64,000 bases of DNA. Origin: Microbacterium sp. Leaf288. GTDB taxonomy: Bacteria > Actinomycetota > Actinomycetes > Actinomycetales > Microbacteriaceae. The notes beneath the pieces are model-generated. The model was given only the letters and a program-made list of their open reading frames with translations. It did not search any database and was not told the DNA's origin. Of this stretch, positions 50,648-59,078 are shown piece after piece; the first letter of the stretch is position 1, and the number at the start of each line of letters is the position of its first letter. The DNA is taken from contig NZ_LMNI01000013.1 of assembly GCF_001422925.1 (NCBI RefSeq), positions 62,001 to 126,000 on the forward strand. The letters run 5' to 3'. Position numbers and translations under genes: made by a program.

Positions 50648-51403
50648 ATGGGACAGCTCGAGGGCAAGACCGCGCTCGTCACGGGCGGTGCACTGGGCAT
50701 CGGCCTCGCGGTCGCCCAGCGCTTCGCCCGTGAGGGAGCCCGTGTGATCCTCGCCGACCGCAACGGCGAGGGGGCGGCCGCGGCGGCCGCCGAGATCGGC
50801 GAGAACGCCCGTGCCGTCACGATGGACATCTCGGACGAGGACGCGGTCGCCGCGGCCTTCGCCGAGGTCGAGGCGGCCGGCTGGGCGCCCGACGTCGTGG
50901 TGGCCAATGCCGGCGTGCAGCTGTTCGGGCAGGATGCGCAGGCCGCCGACCTCGACCTGGAGGTGTGGCGCCGGACGATCGACATCAACCTGACAGGGAC
51001 GTTCCTGACGGTCAAGCACGCCCTGCGCAGCATGGTGCCGCGCGGCGGCGGGTCGATCATCCTCACCGGCAGCCCGACGGCGGTCAACGGCGAGGGCAAG
51101 GACTTCACCGCCTACAGCGCGTCGAAGGCCGGCATGCACGGCCTCGGCCGCACGGTCGCGGCGGCGTACGCCGACCGCGGCATCCGCGTGAACACGGTGC
51201 AGCCGGCGTACACCGAGACGCCCCTGGTGGCGGCGATCAGCGAGGACCCCGCCTCGCGCGCCGCGATCGTCAGCCGCATCCCGATCGGTCGCGCCGGCAC
51301 CCCCGACGACGTCGCGGGCATCATGGTGTACCTCGCCAGCGACGACGGCGCCTTCGCCACGGGGGCGACCTTCCAGGTCGACGGCGGCATGACCTCGCTC
51401 TGA
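50648..51403 (+). CDS. SDR-family dehydrogenase, candidate D-apiose dehydrogenase
   Basis: 251 residues, classical SDR. It shows T-G-G-A-L-G-I-G for NAD(P), A-N-A-G, and the serine-tyrosine-lysine triad in I-L-T-G-S-P and A-Y-S-A-S-K. The C-terminal end is I-M-V-Y-L-A-S-D-D-G-A-F-A-T-G-A-T-F-Q-V-D-G-G-M. D-A-D-R-N after the second strand suggests NAD preference. Its neighbours use D-apionate and D-apionolactone, and no Gfo/Idh/MocA-type apiose dehydrogenase gene is present, so oxidation of D-apiose to the lactone is the most economical role. Oxidation of a polyol such as threitol to erythrulose is the alternative. Confidence 0.85.
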   Translation: MGQLEGKTALVTGGALGIGLAVAQRFAREGARVILADRNGEGAAAAAAEIGENARAVTMDISDEDAVAAAFAEVEAAGWAPDVVVANAGVQLFGQDAQAADLDLEVWRRTIDINLTGTFLTVKHALRSMVPRGGGSIILTGSPTAVNGEGKDFTAYSASKAGMHGLGRTVAAAYADRGIRVNTVQPAYTETPLVAAISEDPASRAAIVSRIPIGRAGTPDDVAGIMVYLASDDGAFATGATFQVDGGMTSL

Positions 51404-51420
51404 CCCCACGTCCACTCGGG

Positions 51421-51487
51421 GTTTGGGGCGCATTTCGTCCGTTGGGGCGCATCTTCTGCGCCCCAACGGAGATTCCGCGCCCCGAAC
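51421..51487. terminator. Nested hairpin between SDR and lactonase genes
   Basis: The inner stem CCGTTGGGGCGCA (51439-51451) pairs with TGCGCCCCAACGG (51457-51469) over a five-base loop. Outer arms GTTTGGGGCGC (51421-51431) and GCGCCCCGAAC (51477-51487) pair with one wobble. It may attenuate the operon before the lactonase gene. Confidence 0.6.
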
Positions 51488-51554
51488 ACGGGGGACGAGG
51501 GTCGAGGACCACGAACGTTGCGCAGGACTCGCTGCGGAGGACGAGGATGGGACG

Positions 51555-53282
51555 ATGACGGACCTGTGGAACGGCGAACCCGCACGCGAGTGGCGGAGCG
51601 GCCCGTGGTCGCTCGAGCTCCGTGACGACGAGCTCGCCGACATCTCGTACCACGGCCGCGTCGTGCTCCGTTCGGTGCGCGCGGTGGTGCGCGATCGCAA
51701 CTGGGACACCGCCGGTCTCGTGGTCGACCGCATCGACTCGTCCGGCATCGCGCTGACGCTGCACGTGCACTCGACCGGGCTCGGCTCCGACCTTCACGGC
51801 ATCGTCCGCGCGGAGGTGCGCGGCGCCGGACGCCTGCGCGTGCTCGCCGACCTCGAGTCCGCCTCGGAGTTCGAGACCAACCGCACCGGCCTCGTCGTGC
51901 TCCACCCGCCGACACTCGCGGGCTCCACTCTGCACGTCCGCCACTCCGACGGCACCGTGGTGCGCTCCCGGTTCCCGGCCGGCATCAGCCCCCATCAGCC
52001 CGCGTTCGACATCGCCGGCCTGTCCTGGACGCACGACGGCCTCGACGTCGACGTGCGTTTCGCGGGCGACGTCTTCGAGATGGAGGACCAGCGCAACTGG
52101 ACGGATGCCTCGTACAAGACGTACAGCCGCCCCCTCGCACTCCCCTTCCCGTACGCTCTCGCCGCCGGTGAGCGGGTCGTCCAATCGGTCGACATCGCCG
52201 TATCGGGGACCCCCGCCGCCGTGGTGGACGACCCGGTGACCCGCATCCGCCTCCAGGAGGGGCCGGCGCTGCCCGCGATCGGGGTGTCGGCATCGACCGC
52301 TGCGGACCCCGCCCCGGACTTCGCAGCCCTCGGCGGGACGGTGCTCGTCGAGCTCGACCTCGCGACCGGCAACTGGCGCGCGGCGCTCGACCGCGCCGCG
52401 GCATCCGGACTCCCGCTGGACGTGAGGTTCGTCCTCGCGGACGACGACCCGGCCGCCATCGACCACGCGGTACCCGCGCTTCACGGTCTGTCGGTCGCGC
52501 GCGTCACCGCGTTCCCGCCGACCGGTCCGGCGCGACACGTCTCCGACCTCGATGCGATCGCCGCCCTCCGCCACGCCCTCACCGAGGCGGGCATCGAGGC
52601 CGAGGTGGTCGGCGGCGCACGCTCGCACTTCACCGAACTCAACCGCGAGCACCATCGCCTTCCGCGCGGCCTCGACGGGATCGTGTTCAGCAGCACGCCC
52701 CTGTTCCACAGCCTGAGCACCGCCCAGCTGGTCGAGTCCGTCGGCATGCAGCGGGTCGCCGCCGCACAGGCCGTGCGCCTCGCGGGCGGCCTGCCGGTGC
52801 ACATCGGGCCGATCTCGCTGCGCCCGCACTTCAACGACGTCGCGACGACCCCGCCGCCGATGCCCGACCACGACGACCTGCGCGACGGCTACGGCTCGGC
52901 GCTGACGGACGCCGTCGACGCGCGCCAGGCCGCCCCCGAACTGGCCGCGTGGACCGTCGCCAGCGCCGCGGCCTTCGCGGTGCCCGGCGTCGCGACGCTC
53001 GCCTACTTCGAGGAATGGGGTCCGCGCGGACTGCGCACGGCCGACGGCGCGACCCTGCCCGTGTTCGACGCCGTCGCCGCGCTCGCCGCGCTCGCCGGCG
53101 AGCCGGGCCTGCGCGGCGACTCCCCCGACGGCCTCGTGTGGGCGCTCGGGGCCCGCACCGCCGGCGGCGACATCGTGCTCGCCGCGAACCTCGACCGCCG
53201 TGCGCGCACGGTCGAGGTCGAGCTCCCCGGCGGCGAGTCCCGCACCGCGGAGCTCGCCCCCGGCACCTTCACCCGTCTCTGA
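51555..53282 (+). CDS. apnL: Probable D-apionate lactonase
   Basis: 575 residues. It resembles the ApnL family: a beta-rich N-terminal part, the segment E-M-E-D-Q-R-N-W-T-D-A-S-Y-K-T-Y, a barrel-like middle part with H-F-T-E-L-N-R and V-F-S-S-T-P-L-F-H-S-L-S, and a small beta C-terminal part. ApnL opens D-apionolactone to D-apionate. My identification rests on recognising the E-M-E-D-Q-R-N-W-T-D block and on the ApnO-like neighbour. ATG 51555 follows an ACGAGGATGGG region. A hairpin lies between it and the SDR gene, so it may be expressed both from the operon and separately. Confidence 0.78.
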   Translation: MTDLWNGEPAREWRSGPWSLELRDDELADISYHGRVVLRSVRAVVRDRNWDTAGLVVDRIDSSGIALTLHVHSTGLGSDLHGIVRAEVRGAGRLRVLADLESASEFETNRTGLVVLHPPTLAGSTLHVRHSDGTVVRSRFPAGISPHQPAFDIAGLSWTHDGLDVDVRFAGDVFEMEDQRNWTDASYKTYSRPLALPFPYALAAGERVVQSVDIAVSGTPAAVVDDPVTRIRLQEGPALPAIGVSASTAADPAPDFAALGGTVLVELDLATGNWRAALDRAAASGLPLDVRFVLADDDPAAIDHAVPALHGLSVARVTAFPPTGPARHVSDLDAIAALRHALTEAGIEAEVVGGARSHFTELNREHHRLPRGLDGIVFSSTPLFHSLSTAQLVESVGMQRVAAAQAVRLAGGLPVHIGPISLRPHFNDVATTPPPMPDHDDLRDGYGSALTDAVDARQAAPELAAWTVASAAAFAVPGVATLAYFEEWGPRGLRTADGATLPVFDAVAALAALAGEPGLRGDSPDGLVWALGARTAGGDIVLAANLDRRARTVEVELPGGESRTAELAPGTFTRL

Positions 53283-53298
53283 CCTCCGCATCCGTCCA

Positions 53299-53394
53299 CC
53301 CGGCCCGCGCCGAGTCGGCCGAAGACGTCGCTCCTCACGCGCGACACGGCATCGAGAGCCGACTCGACCTTCCCCGGCCCGCGCCGAGTCGGCC
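53299..53394. repeat. Direct repeat pair with alternative hairpins
   Basis: CCCGGCCCGCGCCGAGTCGG plus CC occurs at 53299-53320 and again at 53373-53394. GCCGACTCG at 53358-53366 is complementary to CGAGTCGGC in either copy, so two mutually exclusive stems are possible. It lies in the 170-base gap between the convergent apnL-like and GH42 genes and probably terminates both. Confidence 0.6.
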
Positions 53395-53452
53395 ACACGT
53401 GCCGCTTCCGACGGACGATCCGCCGCATCGGGCCGACCTGGCGTGAGCGCGG

Positions 53453-55531
53453 TCAGGCCTCGCGCCAGACGCGCACATCCCAGGGCGCGAGCGTGACCTC
53501 GTCCCCCGCCGCGAACACCGCGTCGTCGAGGACGGATGCTGCGGCCCGGCCGAGCACGACGGCACGGGGCTCGGGCGACCAGTTGTGGACCACCCACACG
53601 CGGCCCCGCTCTCCCGTGAGCGAGTGCGCCGTGACCGAGCTCGGCCGCGCCGCGAGGATCCCGTCGGGCGATCCCGCCACGTCGCCGATCACCTCGGCGA
53701 GCGTCGCGCGGTCGAGAAGGGAGCCCACCACGGTGATCGAGCCCGCGCCGACATCCCGTCGCGTCACGGCGGCCCACCGTCCGAACAGCTCGTGCCGGTA
53801 GCCGAGCACGACCTCGGCCCCGTCGGGCTCGAGTCCATCCACCCAGCCGTGGGCGCTCCCGACGATCTCGCCGTCCCGGACCACGTCGACCGGCGCGGCG
53901 AGCGCCGCGAACTCCCGGTAGCCCACGCCCGCTGCGGCACCCACGATCGCCGGCGCGAGCGCCGTGCGCATGCGGCCTTCGTCGTCGCCGTACCCCGTGC
54001 GCGGGCCCAGCACGAGCCGGCCGCCGAGACGCGCGTACTCCGCGAGGGTCTCGAGGGTCGGATCGGGTGCCGCGACCAGCCCTGCGACCACGAGCACCGG
54101 GTAGCGCTGCACGAGCTCGTCGGCTTCGGGCAGCTGACGCTCGTTCACGTACCCGACCTGCAGCCCGGCATCGATCGCGGCGCGGCCGAAGGCACCCACG
54201 ATCCGCGCGTACGACCCGCGGTCCCCCTCGGACCCGGCCGCGAGCGGCGGCTCGAACGCCATCATCCACTCGCTGTCGTGCGCGGACACGAGCCCGAGGT
54301 CGGCGTCGGGCGCAGCATCCGTCAGCCATTCCGCCGCCGCGGCGAACTGCCGGCCGATCCCGGAGATCTCGTCGTAGACACGCCCTGGCGACAGGTCGTG
54401 GCCCAGGATGCCGCCCCAGTGCACCTCGGCGCCCGAGTGCAGCGTGTGCCAGTGCCAGTACGACACGAGCCGCGCGCCGCGCGCGACCAGCAGCCAGGCC
54501 GCCTGCGCGAGCTGCCCGTCATAGGGCGGGCGCGTGAGCCACGCGGGGCCGATCGACGCGGCACCCGTCTCGGTGACGAGGAACGGCCCCTGCGTCGTGG
54601 CGCGCATGCGGTCGGCCATGAGCACGAGCTGCGGGACGTCGTCGGCGTACCAGTTCCCGCCCGCCCCCTCCAGGGAGAGATCGAGCGCGTCCTGCGCGAG
54701 GTAGTAGGCGTTGCCGCTCGCGATGTCGAGCCGCGCGCCGACCGCGACGTCGTCCATCGCGGGGCGCTGATAGGCGATGCACGTCGTCAGGAAGGTGTCG
54801 TCGTCGACGAGGTCGCGGACGATGCCGGCCTGCCAGCCGATGAAGTCCGCCGTGAGCTCCGACTGGAACCGGCGCCACGCGAGGTCGTAGGCCGGCGTGG
54901 TGTTGCCGGCCGGCGCCCACAGCTCGTCCCAGTCGGCGATGCGGTGCGACCAGTACGTCAGTCCCCACTCCCGGTTGAGCGTCTCGACGTCGCCGTAGCG
55001 CTCCGCGACCCACTCGCGGAAGCGCTGCACGACGGCGTCGTTGTGGATGAGGTGCAGGCCCGCCTCATTGTCGAGCTGCACGCCGATCACGGCGGGATGG
55101 CGCCCGTGTCGGCCGATCACGGCCCGGATCACCCGCTCGGCGTAGCCGCGGAACAGCTCCGACGTGTAGTCGGCCTCCTGCCGCCCGCCCCACGGCACCG
55201 GCGAGCCGTCGCGGCGCACGACCGCGAGCTCCGGATGTGCGCGCGCCAGCCACGGCGGCACCGCGTAGGTCGGGGTGCCGAGGATGACCGCGATCCCGTG
55301 GCGCTCGGCCGCATCGAGGATCGGCGTCATCCACTCGAGGTCGAACTCGCCGTCGCGGGGCTCCCACGTGGACCAGACCGACTCGCCGACGCGGATGCAC
55401 GTGATCCCGGCATCCGTCATCAGCCGGAGGTCGGTCTCGAGCCTGTCCGGATCGGGCAGGTACTCGTTGTAGTACGCCGTGCCGAGCCGCGGGCCGCCCC
55501 GCCACGCGCGCAGGCGATCGACGGATGCCAC
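53453..55531 (-). CDS. GH42 beta-galactosidase
   Basis: 692 residues, normal for GH42. The barrel starts G-T-A-Y-Y-N-E-Y-L-P and has I-R-V-G-E-S-V-W-S-T-W-E-P. The acid/base is E156 in Q-L-D-N-E-A-G and the nucleophile E321 in V-T-E-T-G-A. The trimerisation domain (Y-P-V-L-V-V-A-G-L-V) and a short C-terminal beta domain follow. There is no signal peptide, so it acts on imported galactosides. In this context the target could be galactosyl residues of pectic oligosaccharides or an arabinopyranoside. The GTG start is three bases after the GH140-like stop, so translation is coupled. Confidence 0.92.
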   Translation of the reverse strand: MASVDRLRAWRGGPRLGTAYYNEYLPDPDRLETDLRLMTDAGITCIRVGESVWSTWEPRDGEFDLEWMTPILDAAERHGIAVILGTPTYAVPPWLARAHPELAVVRRDGSPVPWGGRQEADYTSELFRGYAERVIRAVIGRHGRHPAVIGVQLDNEAGLHLIHNDAVVQRFREWVAERYGDVETLNREWGLTYWSHRIADWDELWAPAGNTTPAYDLAWRRFQSELTADFIGWQAGIVRDLVDDDTFLTTCIAYQRPAMDDVAVGARLDIASGNAYYLAQDALDLSLEGAGGNWYADDVPQLVLMADRMRATTQGPFLVTETGAASIGPAWLTRPPYDGQLAQAAWLLVARGARLVSYWHWHTLHSGAEVHWGGILGHDLSPGRVYDEISGIGRQFAAAAEWLTDAAPDADLGLVSAHDSEWMMAFEPPLAAGSEGDRGSYARIVGAFGRAAIDAGLQVGYVNERQLPEADELVQRYPVLVVAGLVAAPDPTLETLAEYARLGGRLVLGPRTGYGDDEGRMRTALAPAIVGAAAGVGYREFAALAAPVDVVRDGEIVGSAHGWVDGLEPDGAEVVLGYRHELFGRWAAVTRRDVGAGSITVVGSLLDRATLAEVIGDVAGSPDGILAARPSSVTAHSLTGERGRVWVVHNWSPEPRAVVLGRAAASVLDDAVFAAGDEVTLAPWDVRVWREA

Positions 55532-55534
55532 GGC

Positions 55535-57061
55535 TCAGTCCCCGACCCGCGTGATGCGCAGCGCGAGCGCCTCGCCCTCGGGCAGCTCGACCGGGGCCGA
55601 GGCACGATCGTAGGCGTCGTTGCGCTGCACATCGTCGAGCGTGAAGGTCCGGCCGAGTGGGGTGACGGTCATGTTCCAGGTGTCGATGACATCGACCTCG
55701 AACCGGTCGCCGGGCTCCGGCCGCTCGCCCGGGAAGCCGATCGGGAGGCGGAAGTCCCACGTCGCCGGTGCCGAGGCGCCGAGGTACTGCACGTAGAGGC
55801 GGCGCGGGATGCCGGCGACATACGCCGGATCGTCCCACTTGTCGATCGGGTCGAGGCCCGCGCCGTCGACCTCCTCGAGGATCTCGCGCAGGAACGCCAG
55901 CCGTGCAGGAGAGTCGCCCCGCAGCGGTCCGCCCTCGACCATGTGGAGACTGCCCGACTCGGTGACGAAGCTCTCGCCGTGCGAGGCGTACGTGCCGGCG
56001 ACCGTGGCGATCCAGAACTGGTGCACGAGCTGCTCGGCGTCGAGGTGGCCCCAGCGGTCGGGGATGTCGCCCTCGTACTTGATCTCGTCGAGCACGACGG
56101 GCTTGCCATAGACGTCGCGGTAGAGGTTCGCGCGGCCGAAGTCGGTCGTGACCGCGCCGTTCTGGATCGACGCGTGGGTGACCCACGGCTGGTTGTTGTC
56201 GTACAGCTCGATCCAGTTGTGGATGGAGCGGAGGTGGTCGTACGGGTCGATCTCGGCGAGCAGCTCGCCGGTGCGATCCCAGCGGTCGTCCGGGCGCTCG
56301 AGCTGGTCGAATTCGTTGCACAGCGACCACCACACGTGCGGGTGGGCGGCGAGCCGAGCGACGAGGTAGCGCAGGTAGATCGCGTCCTCCTCCTCCGTGA
56401 GCTCGTTCAGCCCGAACTGGCCGCGGTCGTACGCGTTGTAGATCAGCACGTCGGCCTGGATGCCGCGCTCCCCGAGCACCTCGACGGCGCGGTCGAGGCG
56501 CTGGAAGAACTCCGGCACGGGCTTGGTGACATCCCAGCGCCCGTCGGTCTTCTCGAACGGCATGAGCGTCGGGAGGTGCTCGATGTACCCGCCGCCCTGC
56601 GGGAACACCATGAAGCGGAACTTGTTGAAGCCCGCCTCGGCGATCGCGCCGACCGTCGACGAGAACAGCGGCTCGTCCTGGTGGAGCCAGTTGTAGGCGG
56701 TCGCACCGACGGGCCGGAACGGCGTGCCGTCGGCGTGCGCGAAGTGGAAGCGGTGCGCGACACGCACCGGCCCATGGTCGGTGCCGCGCACCACTTCAAA
56801 TGTGCCGGAACGGCCCGAGAGCGCAGCATCCGTGCTCTCGCTCGTCCACGACCACTCGCCCTCGAGGTCGGGGGCGAACCGCACGCGGTAGGTGGTGCCG
56901 CCGTCCCAGAAGCCGGGGACCGCGCGCTCGGCTCCGGAAGCCTCGTGCCGCGCGTGCACGGTGACGGGCGTGCGGTCCGCGGGGATCACGTCGGTGCCGC
57001 TGAAGGTCAGCTCGACGGGGCGGTACAGCTCGGACTGGGGAGCGCGCAGCGCTGAGGACAC
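55535..57061 (-). CDS. GH140-like (DUF5060-DUF4038-DUF5605) glycoside hydrolase, apiosidase candidate
   Basis: 508 residues. An N-terminal DUF5060 sandwich (V-E-L-T-F-S-G, F-W-D-G-G-T-T-Y-R-V-R-F-A-P, G-E-W-S-W) is followed by a DUF4038-type barrel (R-P-V-G-A-T-A-Y-N-W, F-N-K-F-R-F-M-V-F, W-W-S-L-C-N-E-F-D with E250, and V-V-L-D-E-I-K-Y-E-G with E326). A DUF5605-like beta end closes it. GH140, the family of the RG-II apiosidase, has this barrel type. Apiosidase activity is therefore plausible but not proven; arabinosidase or rhamnosidase-like activity is possible. GAAGGAG precedes the GTG. It lies in an operon with lacI and GH42 genes. Confidence 0.75.
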   Translation of the reverse strand: MSSALRAPQSELYRPVELTFSGTDVIPADRTPVTVHARHEASGAERAVPGFWDGGTTYRVRFAPDLEGEWSWTSESTDAALSGRSGTFEVVRGTDHGPVRVAHRFHFAHADGTPFRPVGATAYNWLHQDEPLFSSTVGAIAEAGFNKFRFMVFPQGGGYIEHLPTLMPFEKTDGRWDVTKPVPEFFQRLDRAVEVLGERGIQADVLIYNAYDRGQFGLNELTEEEDAIYLRYLVARLAAHPHVWWSLCNEFDQLERPDDRWDRTGELLAEIDPYDHLRSIHNWIELYDNNQPWVTHASIQNGAVTTDFGRANLYRDVYGKPVVLDEIKYEGDIPDRWGHLDAEQLVHQFWIATVAGTYASHGESFVTESGSLHMVEGGPLRGDSPARLAFLREILEEVDGAGLDPIDKWDDPAYVAGIPRRLYVQYLGASAPATWDFRLPIGFPGERPEPGDRFEVDVIDTWNMTVTPLGRTFTLDDVQRNDAYDRASAPVELPEGEALALRITRVGD

Positions 57062-57105
57062 GGGGATTCTCCTTCGATGTCGTATCCGTGTGAGGTGGGG
57101 TGGGT

Positions 57106-58131
57106 TCAGTGCGCGCGGCGCGAGCTCTCGCGCACGATCAGCTCGGGCTCGTAGACGCGCTGCGCCGCGGCGCCGTCGGCGCGCGGGCCCGTCCCGAGCT
57201 CGATCGCCTCGAACAGCAGGTCGACCGCGGCCGCACCGAAGTCGTCGTGACGCGCGCGAACGCTCGTGAGCGGGATCAGGGATGCCTCGGCGAACTCGTT
57301 GTCGTCGTACCCGACGAGCGCGACCTCGCCGGGCACCGAGACGCCGCCGGCCACGAGCGCCTGCAGCAGTCCGAGCGCGAGCACGTCGTTGGCGGCGAAC
57401 ACGGCGTCCGGGCGCTGGGCCGTGGGGCGCGCAGCCAGAGCCGCGCCGATCGCGCGCCCGACCGCGATCGACCGCTCGGCGACCTCGATCACCTCGGGAG
57501 CGTCGACGGATGCTGCCGCCGCCGCACTGCGCACCCCCTCGAGCCGATCGGCCACCTGCTGCACGGGCAGCGGACCGCCGACGAAGGCGAGGCGGCGGCA
57601 TCCGATCGCGATGAGGTGCTCGCCCGCCTGCCGCCCGCCCGAGACGTCGTCGATCGACACCGACGGCTGGAGGTCGTCGCACGCCCGCCGGCCGACGAGG
57701 ACCGAGGGCGTGCCGCGCTCGCGCATCGCGGCGAGTCTCGCCTCGATCGGCTGGAACGAAGACACCAGGATGCCGCGCACCTGGCGCTGCTCGAACGCCT
57801 CGAGGTACGCGTCCTCGCGCTCGCGGTCGCCGTGCGAGTGGGCGAAGAACACCGTCATGCCGAGCCGCTCGGCGCGGTACTCGACCTCCTGGGCGATCTC
57901 GCTGAAGTGGGGGTTGCTCACGTCGGGCGAGAGGTAGCCGATGAGGCTGCTCACGCCCAGGCGCAGCTGGCGGCCGGCGCTGGACGGCACGAAGCCGAGT
58001 TCGTCGATCGCCTCGGCGATGCGGCGCGCCCGCTCGGCAGACACCCGGTCGGGGTGGTTGAGGTAGGCCGAGACCGTCCCCACCGCGACACCGGCGCGGG
58101 CGGCCACCTGGCGGATGCCGGGGCGCGACAT
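57106..58131 (-). CDS. LacI-family repressor of the rhamnosidase/GH140 locus (inferred)
   Basis: 341 residues. The helix-turn-helix is I-R-Q-V-A-A-R-A-G-V-A-V-G-T-V-S-A-Y-L-N-H-P-D-R-V, with hinge helix P-S-S-A-G-R-Q-L-R. The sugar-sensing domain begins S-L-I-G-Y-L-S-P-D and contains F-A-A-N-D-V-L-A-L-G-L-L and V-G-Y-D-D-N-E-F. It lies one base after the epimerase gene with no ribosome binding site of its own, so translation is coupled. Two perfect GAAACGTTTC palindromes in the divergent promoter 0.9 kb upstream are the expected operators. The inducer is probably a sugar released by these hydrolases. Confidence 0.9.
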   Translation of the reverse strand: MSRPGIRQVAARAGVAVGTVSAYLNHPDRVSAERARRIAEAIDELGFVPSSAGRQLRLGVSSLIGYLSPDVSNPHFSEIAQEVEYRAERLGMTVFFAHSHGDREREDAYLEAFEQRQVRGILVSSFQPIEARLAAMRERGTPSVLVGRRACDDLQPSVSIDDVSGGRQAGEHLIAIGCRRLAFVGGPLPVQQVADRLEGVRSAAAAASVDAPEVIEVAERSIAVGRAIGAALAARPTAQRPDAVFAANDVLALGLLQALVAGGVSVPGEVALVGYDDNEFAEASLIPLTSVRARHDDFGAAAVDLLFEAIELGTGPRADGAAAQRVYEPELIVRESSRRAH

Positions 58132-58132
58132 G

Positions 58133-58963
58133 TCAGCGCCAGTCGTGCTCGGCGACGAACCCGAGGCGATCGCGGATCTTGCGGGTCGACATGAGCGATT
58201 CGAACTCGCCGAGGTCGGAGGCGACAGGGGTGCCGGGGAACCAGCGCTCGGCGACCTCGCGGGAGGGCTGCGCGTTGCCGGACTCCGGCGCCGCGACGTT
58301 GTACACCTCGAACCCGGGTTCGGCGGCCTCCAGCGCGAGGGCGACCGCGAGCGCCCCGTCGCGCGCATCGACCCACGAGCCCACGAGGTCGCGGCGGTAG
58401 CCGGGCTCGGCGGCCCGCTCGAACGTCGCGTACTCGTCGGGTGCGACCACGTTGGTGAAGCGCAGGGCGGTGATCGAGGTCTCGGGCGTCCATCGCACGA
58501 GCTGGGCGGCGATCGCCTCCTCCGCCACCTTGCCGAGACCATAGGTGTTGTTCGCGCTCGTGTACGTCTCGTCGACCGGCAGCGACGGCGGCGCCTCGTC
58601 GAAGGGGAAGCCCATCGCGGTGATGCTCGACGCCAGCACGATCGTGCGGATGCCGGCGCGATGCGCGGCGAACAGCGCGTTGAACGACACCGTGACGTTG
58701 TTGTGGAAGGTCGCCGCATCGGGCACCAGCCCGTTCACCGGGATCGCCGCGAGATGCACGAGGGCGTCGAGCCCGTCATGGCGCGCGGTGACCGAGAGGA
58801 ACGCGTCGAGCGTCTGGCCGAAGTCGGTGAGGTCGACGCGCGTGAAGCCGGGGCCCGGCGTGCCTGTGAGGTCGAAGCCCGACACGACGTGGCCGGCGGC
58901 GCGCAGCCGCTCCACCGTGGCCCGCCCGAGCTTGCCTCCACTGCCGGTGACGCCGATCCGCAT
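58133..58963 (-). CDS. NAD-dependent epimerase/dehydratase-family oxidoreductase
   Basis: 276 residues, extended SDR. G-V-T-G-S-G-G-K-L-G is the dinucleotide loop, the acid-specific F-D-L-T ends the second strand (NAD preference), and Y-G-L-G-K holds the catalytic tyrosine and lysine with S-S-I upstream. Several uronate and sugar-lactone-forming dehydrogenases share this compact shape, so oxidation of a released sugar (rhamnose, galacturonate or apiose) is possible. ACGGAGGT precedes the ATG at 58963. It is the first gene of the lacI-GH140-GH42 operon, divergent from the rhamnosidase gene. Confidence 0.82.
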   Translation of the reverse strand: MRIGVTGSGGKLGRATVERLRAAGHVVSGFDLTGTPGPGFTRVDLTDFGQTLDAFLSVTARHDGLDALVHLAAIPVNGLVPDAATFHNNVTVSFNALFAAHRAGIRTIVLASSITAMGFPFDEAPPSLPVDETYTSANNTYGLGKVAEEAIAAQLVRWTPETSITALRFTNVVAPDEYATFERAAEPGYRRDLVGSWVDARDGALAVALALEAAEPGFEVYNVAAPESGNAQPSREVAERWFPGTPVASDLGEFESLMSTRKIRDRLGFVAEHDWR

Positions 58964-59000
58964 GCCGTACCTCCGTGTACCCGCACCCCGACCGCAGCTT

Positions 59001-59010
59001 GAAACGTTTC
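59001..59010. promoter_or_regulatory. LacI operator GAAACGTTTC, left copy
   Basis: A perfect ten-base palindrome with central CG. It overlaps TTGAAA (58999-59004), a good -35 for the rhamnosidase gene with GACACT 17 bases on, and lies downstream of the start predicted for the leftward promoter. Confidence 0.75.
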
Positions 59011-59046
59011 GAATTCGGTGCGACACTCACTGTACACGTTGAAACC

Positions 59047-59056
59047 GAAACGTTTC
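59047..59056. promoter_or_regulatory. LacI operator GAAACGTTTC, right copy
   Basis: Identical to the site at 59001, 46 bases away. It overlaps CTGAAA (59058-59053, minus strand), a -35 candidate for the leftward operon with TACAGT at 59034-59029, and lies just after the predicted rightward start. Each operator thus touches both promoters. Confidence 0.75.
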
Positions 59057-59078
59057 AGTTCTCCTGGAAGGGACCCCG

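Noticed and set aside
45907..51403. Operon as an erythritol or threitol pathway only
   Set aside because: The kinase and two isomerases alone would fit, but the ApnL-like, ApnO-like and decarboxylase-fold genes are not needed for tetritols. Apiose explains all genes. Tetritol use through the same lower part remains possible.
53585..57055. Open frame of 1156 codons on the plus strand
   Set aside because: It runs antisense to the GH42 and GH140-like genes, has arginine- and glutamate-rich low-complexity translation and no family motif. Long antisense frames are common at this GC content.
59001..59056. GAAACGTTTC sites as CcpA-type catabolite elements
   Set aside because: CcpA/HPr control is a Firmicutes system. 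A LacI gene directly in the controlled operon is a better candidate for these palindromes.
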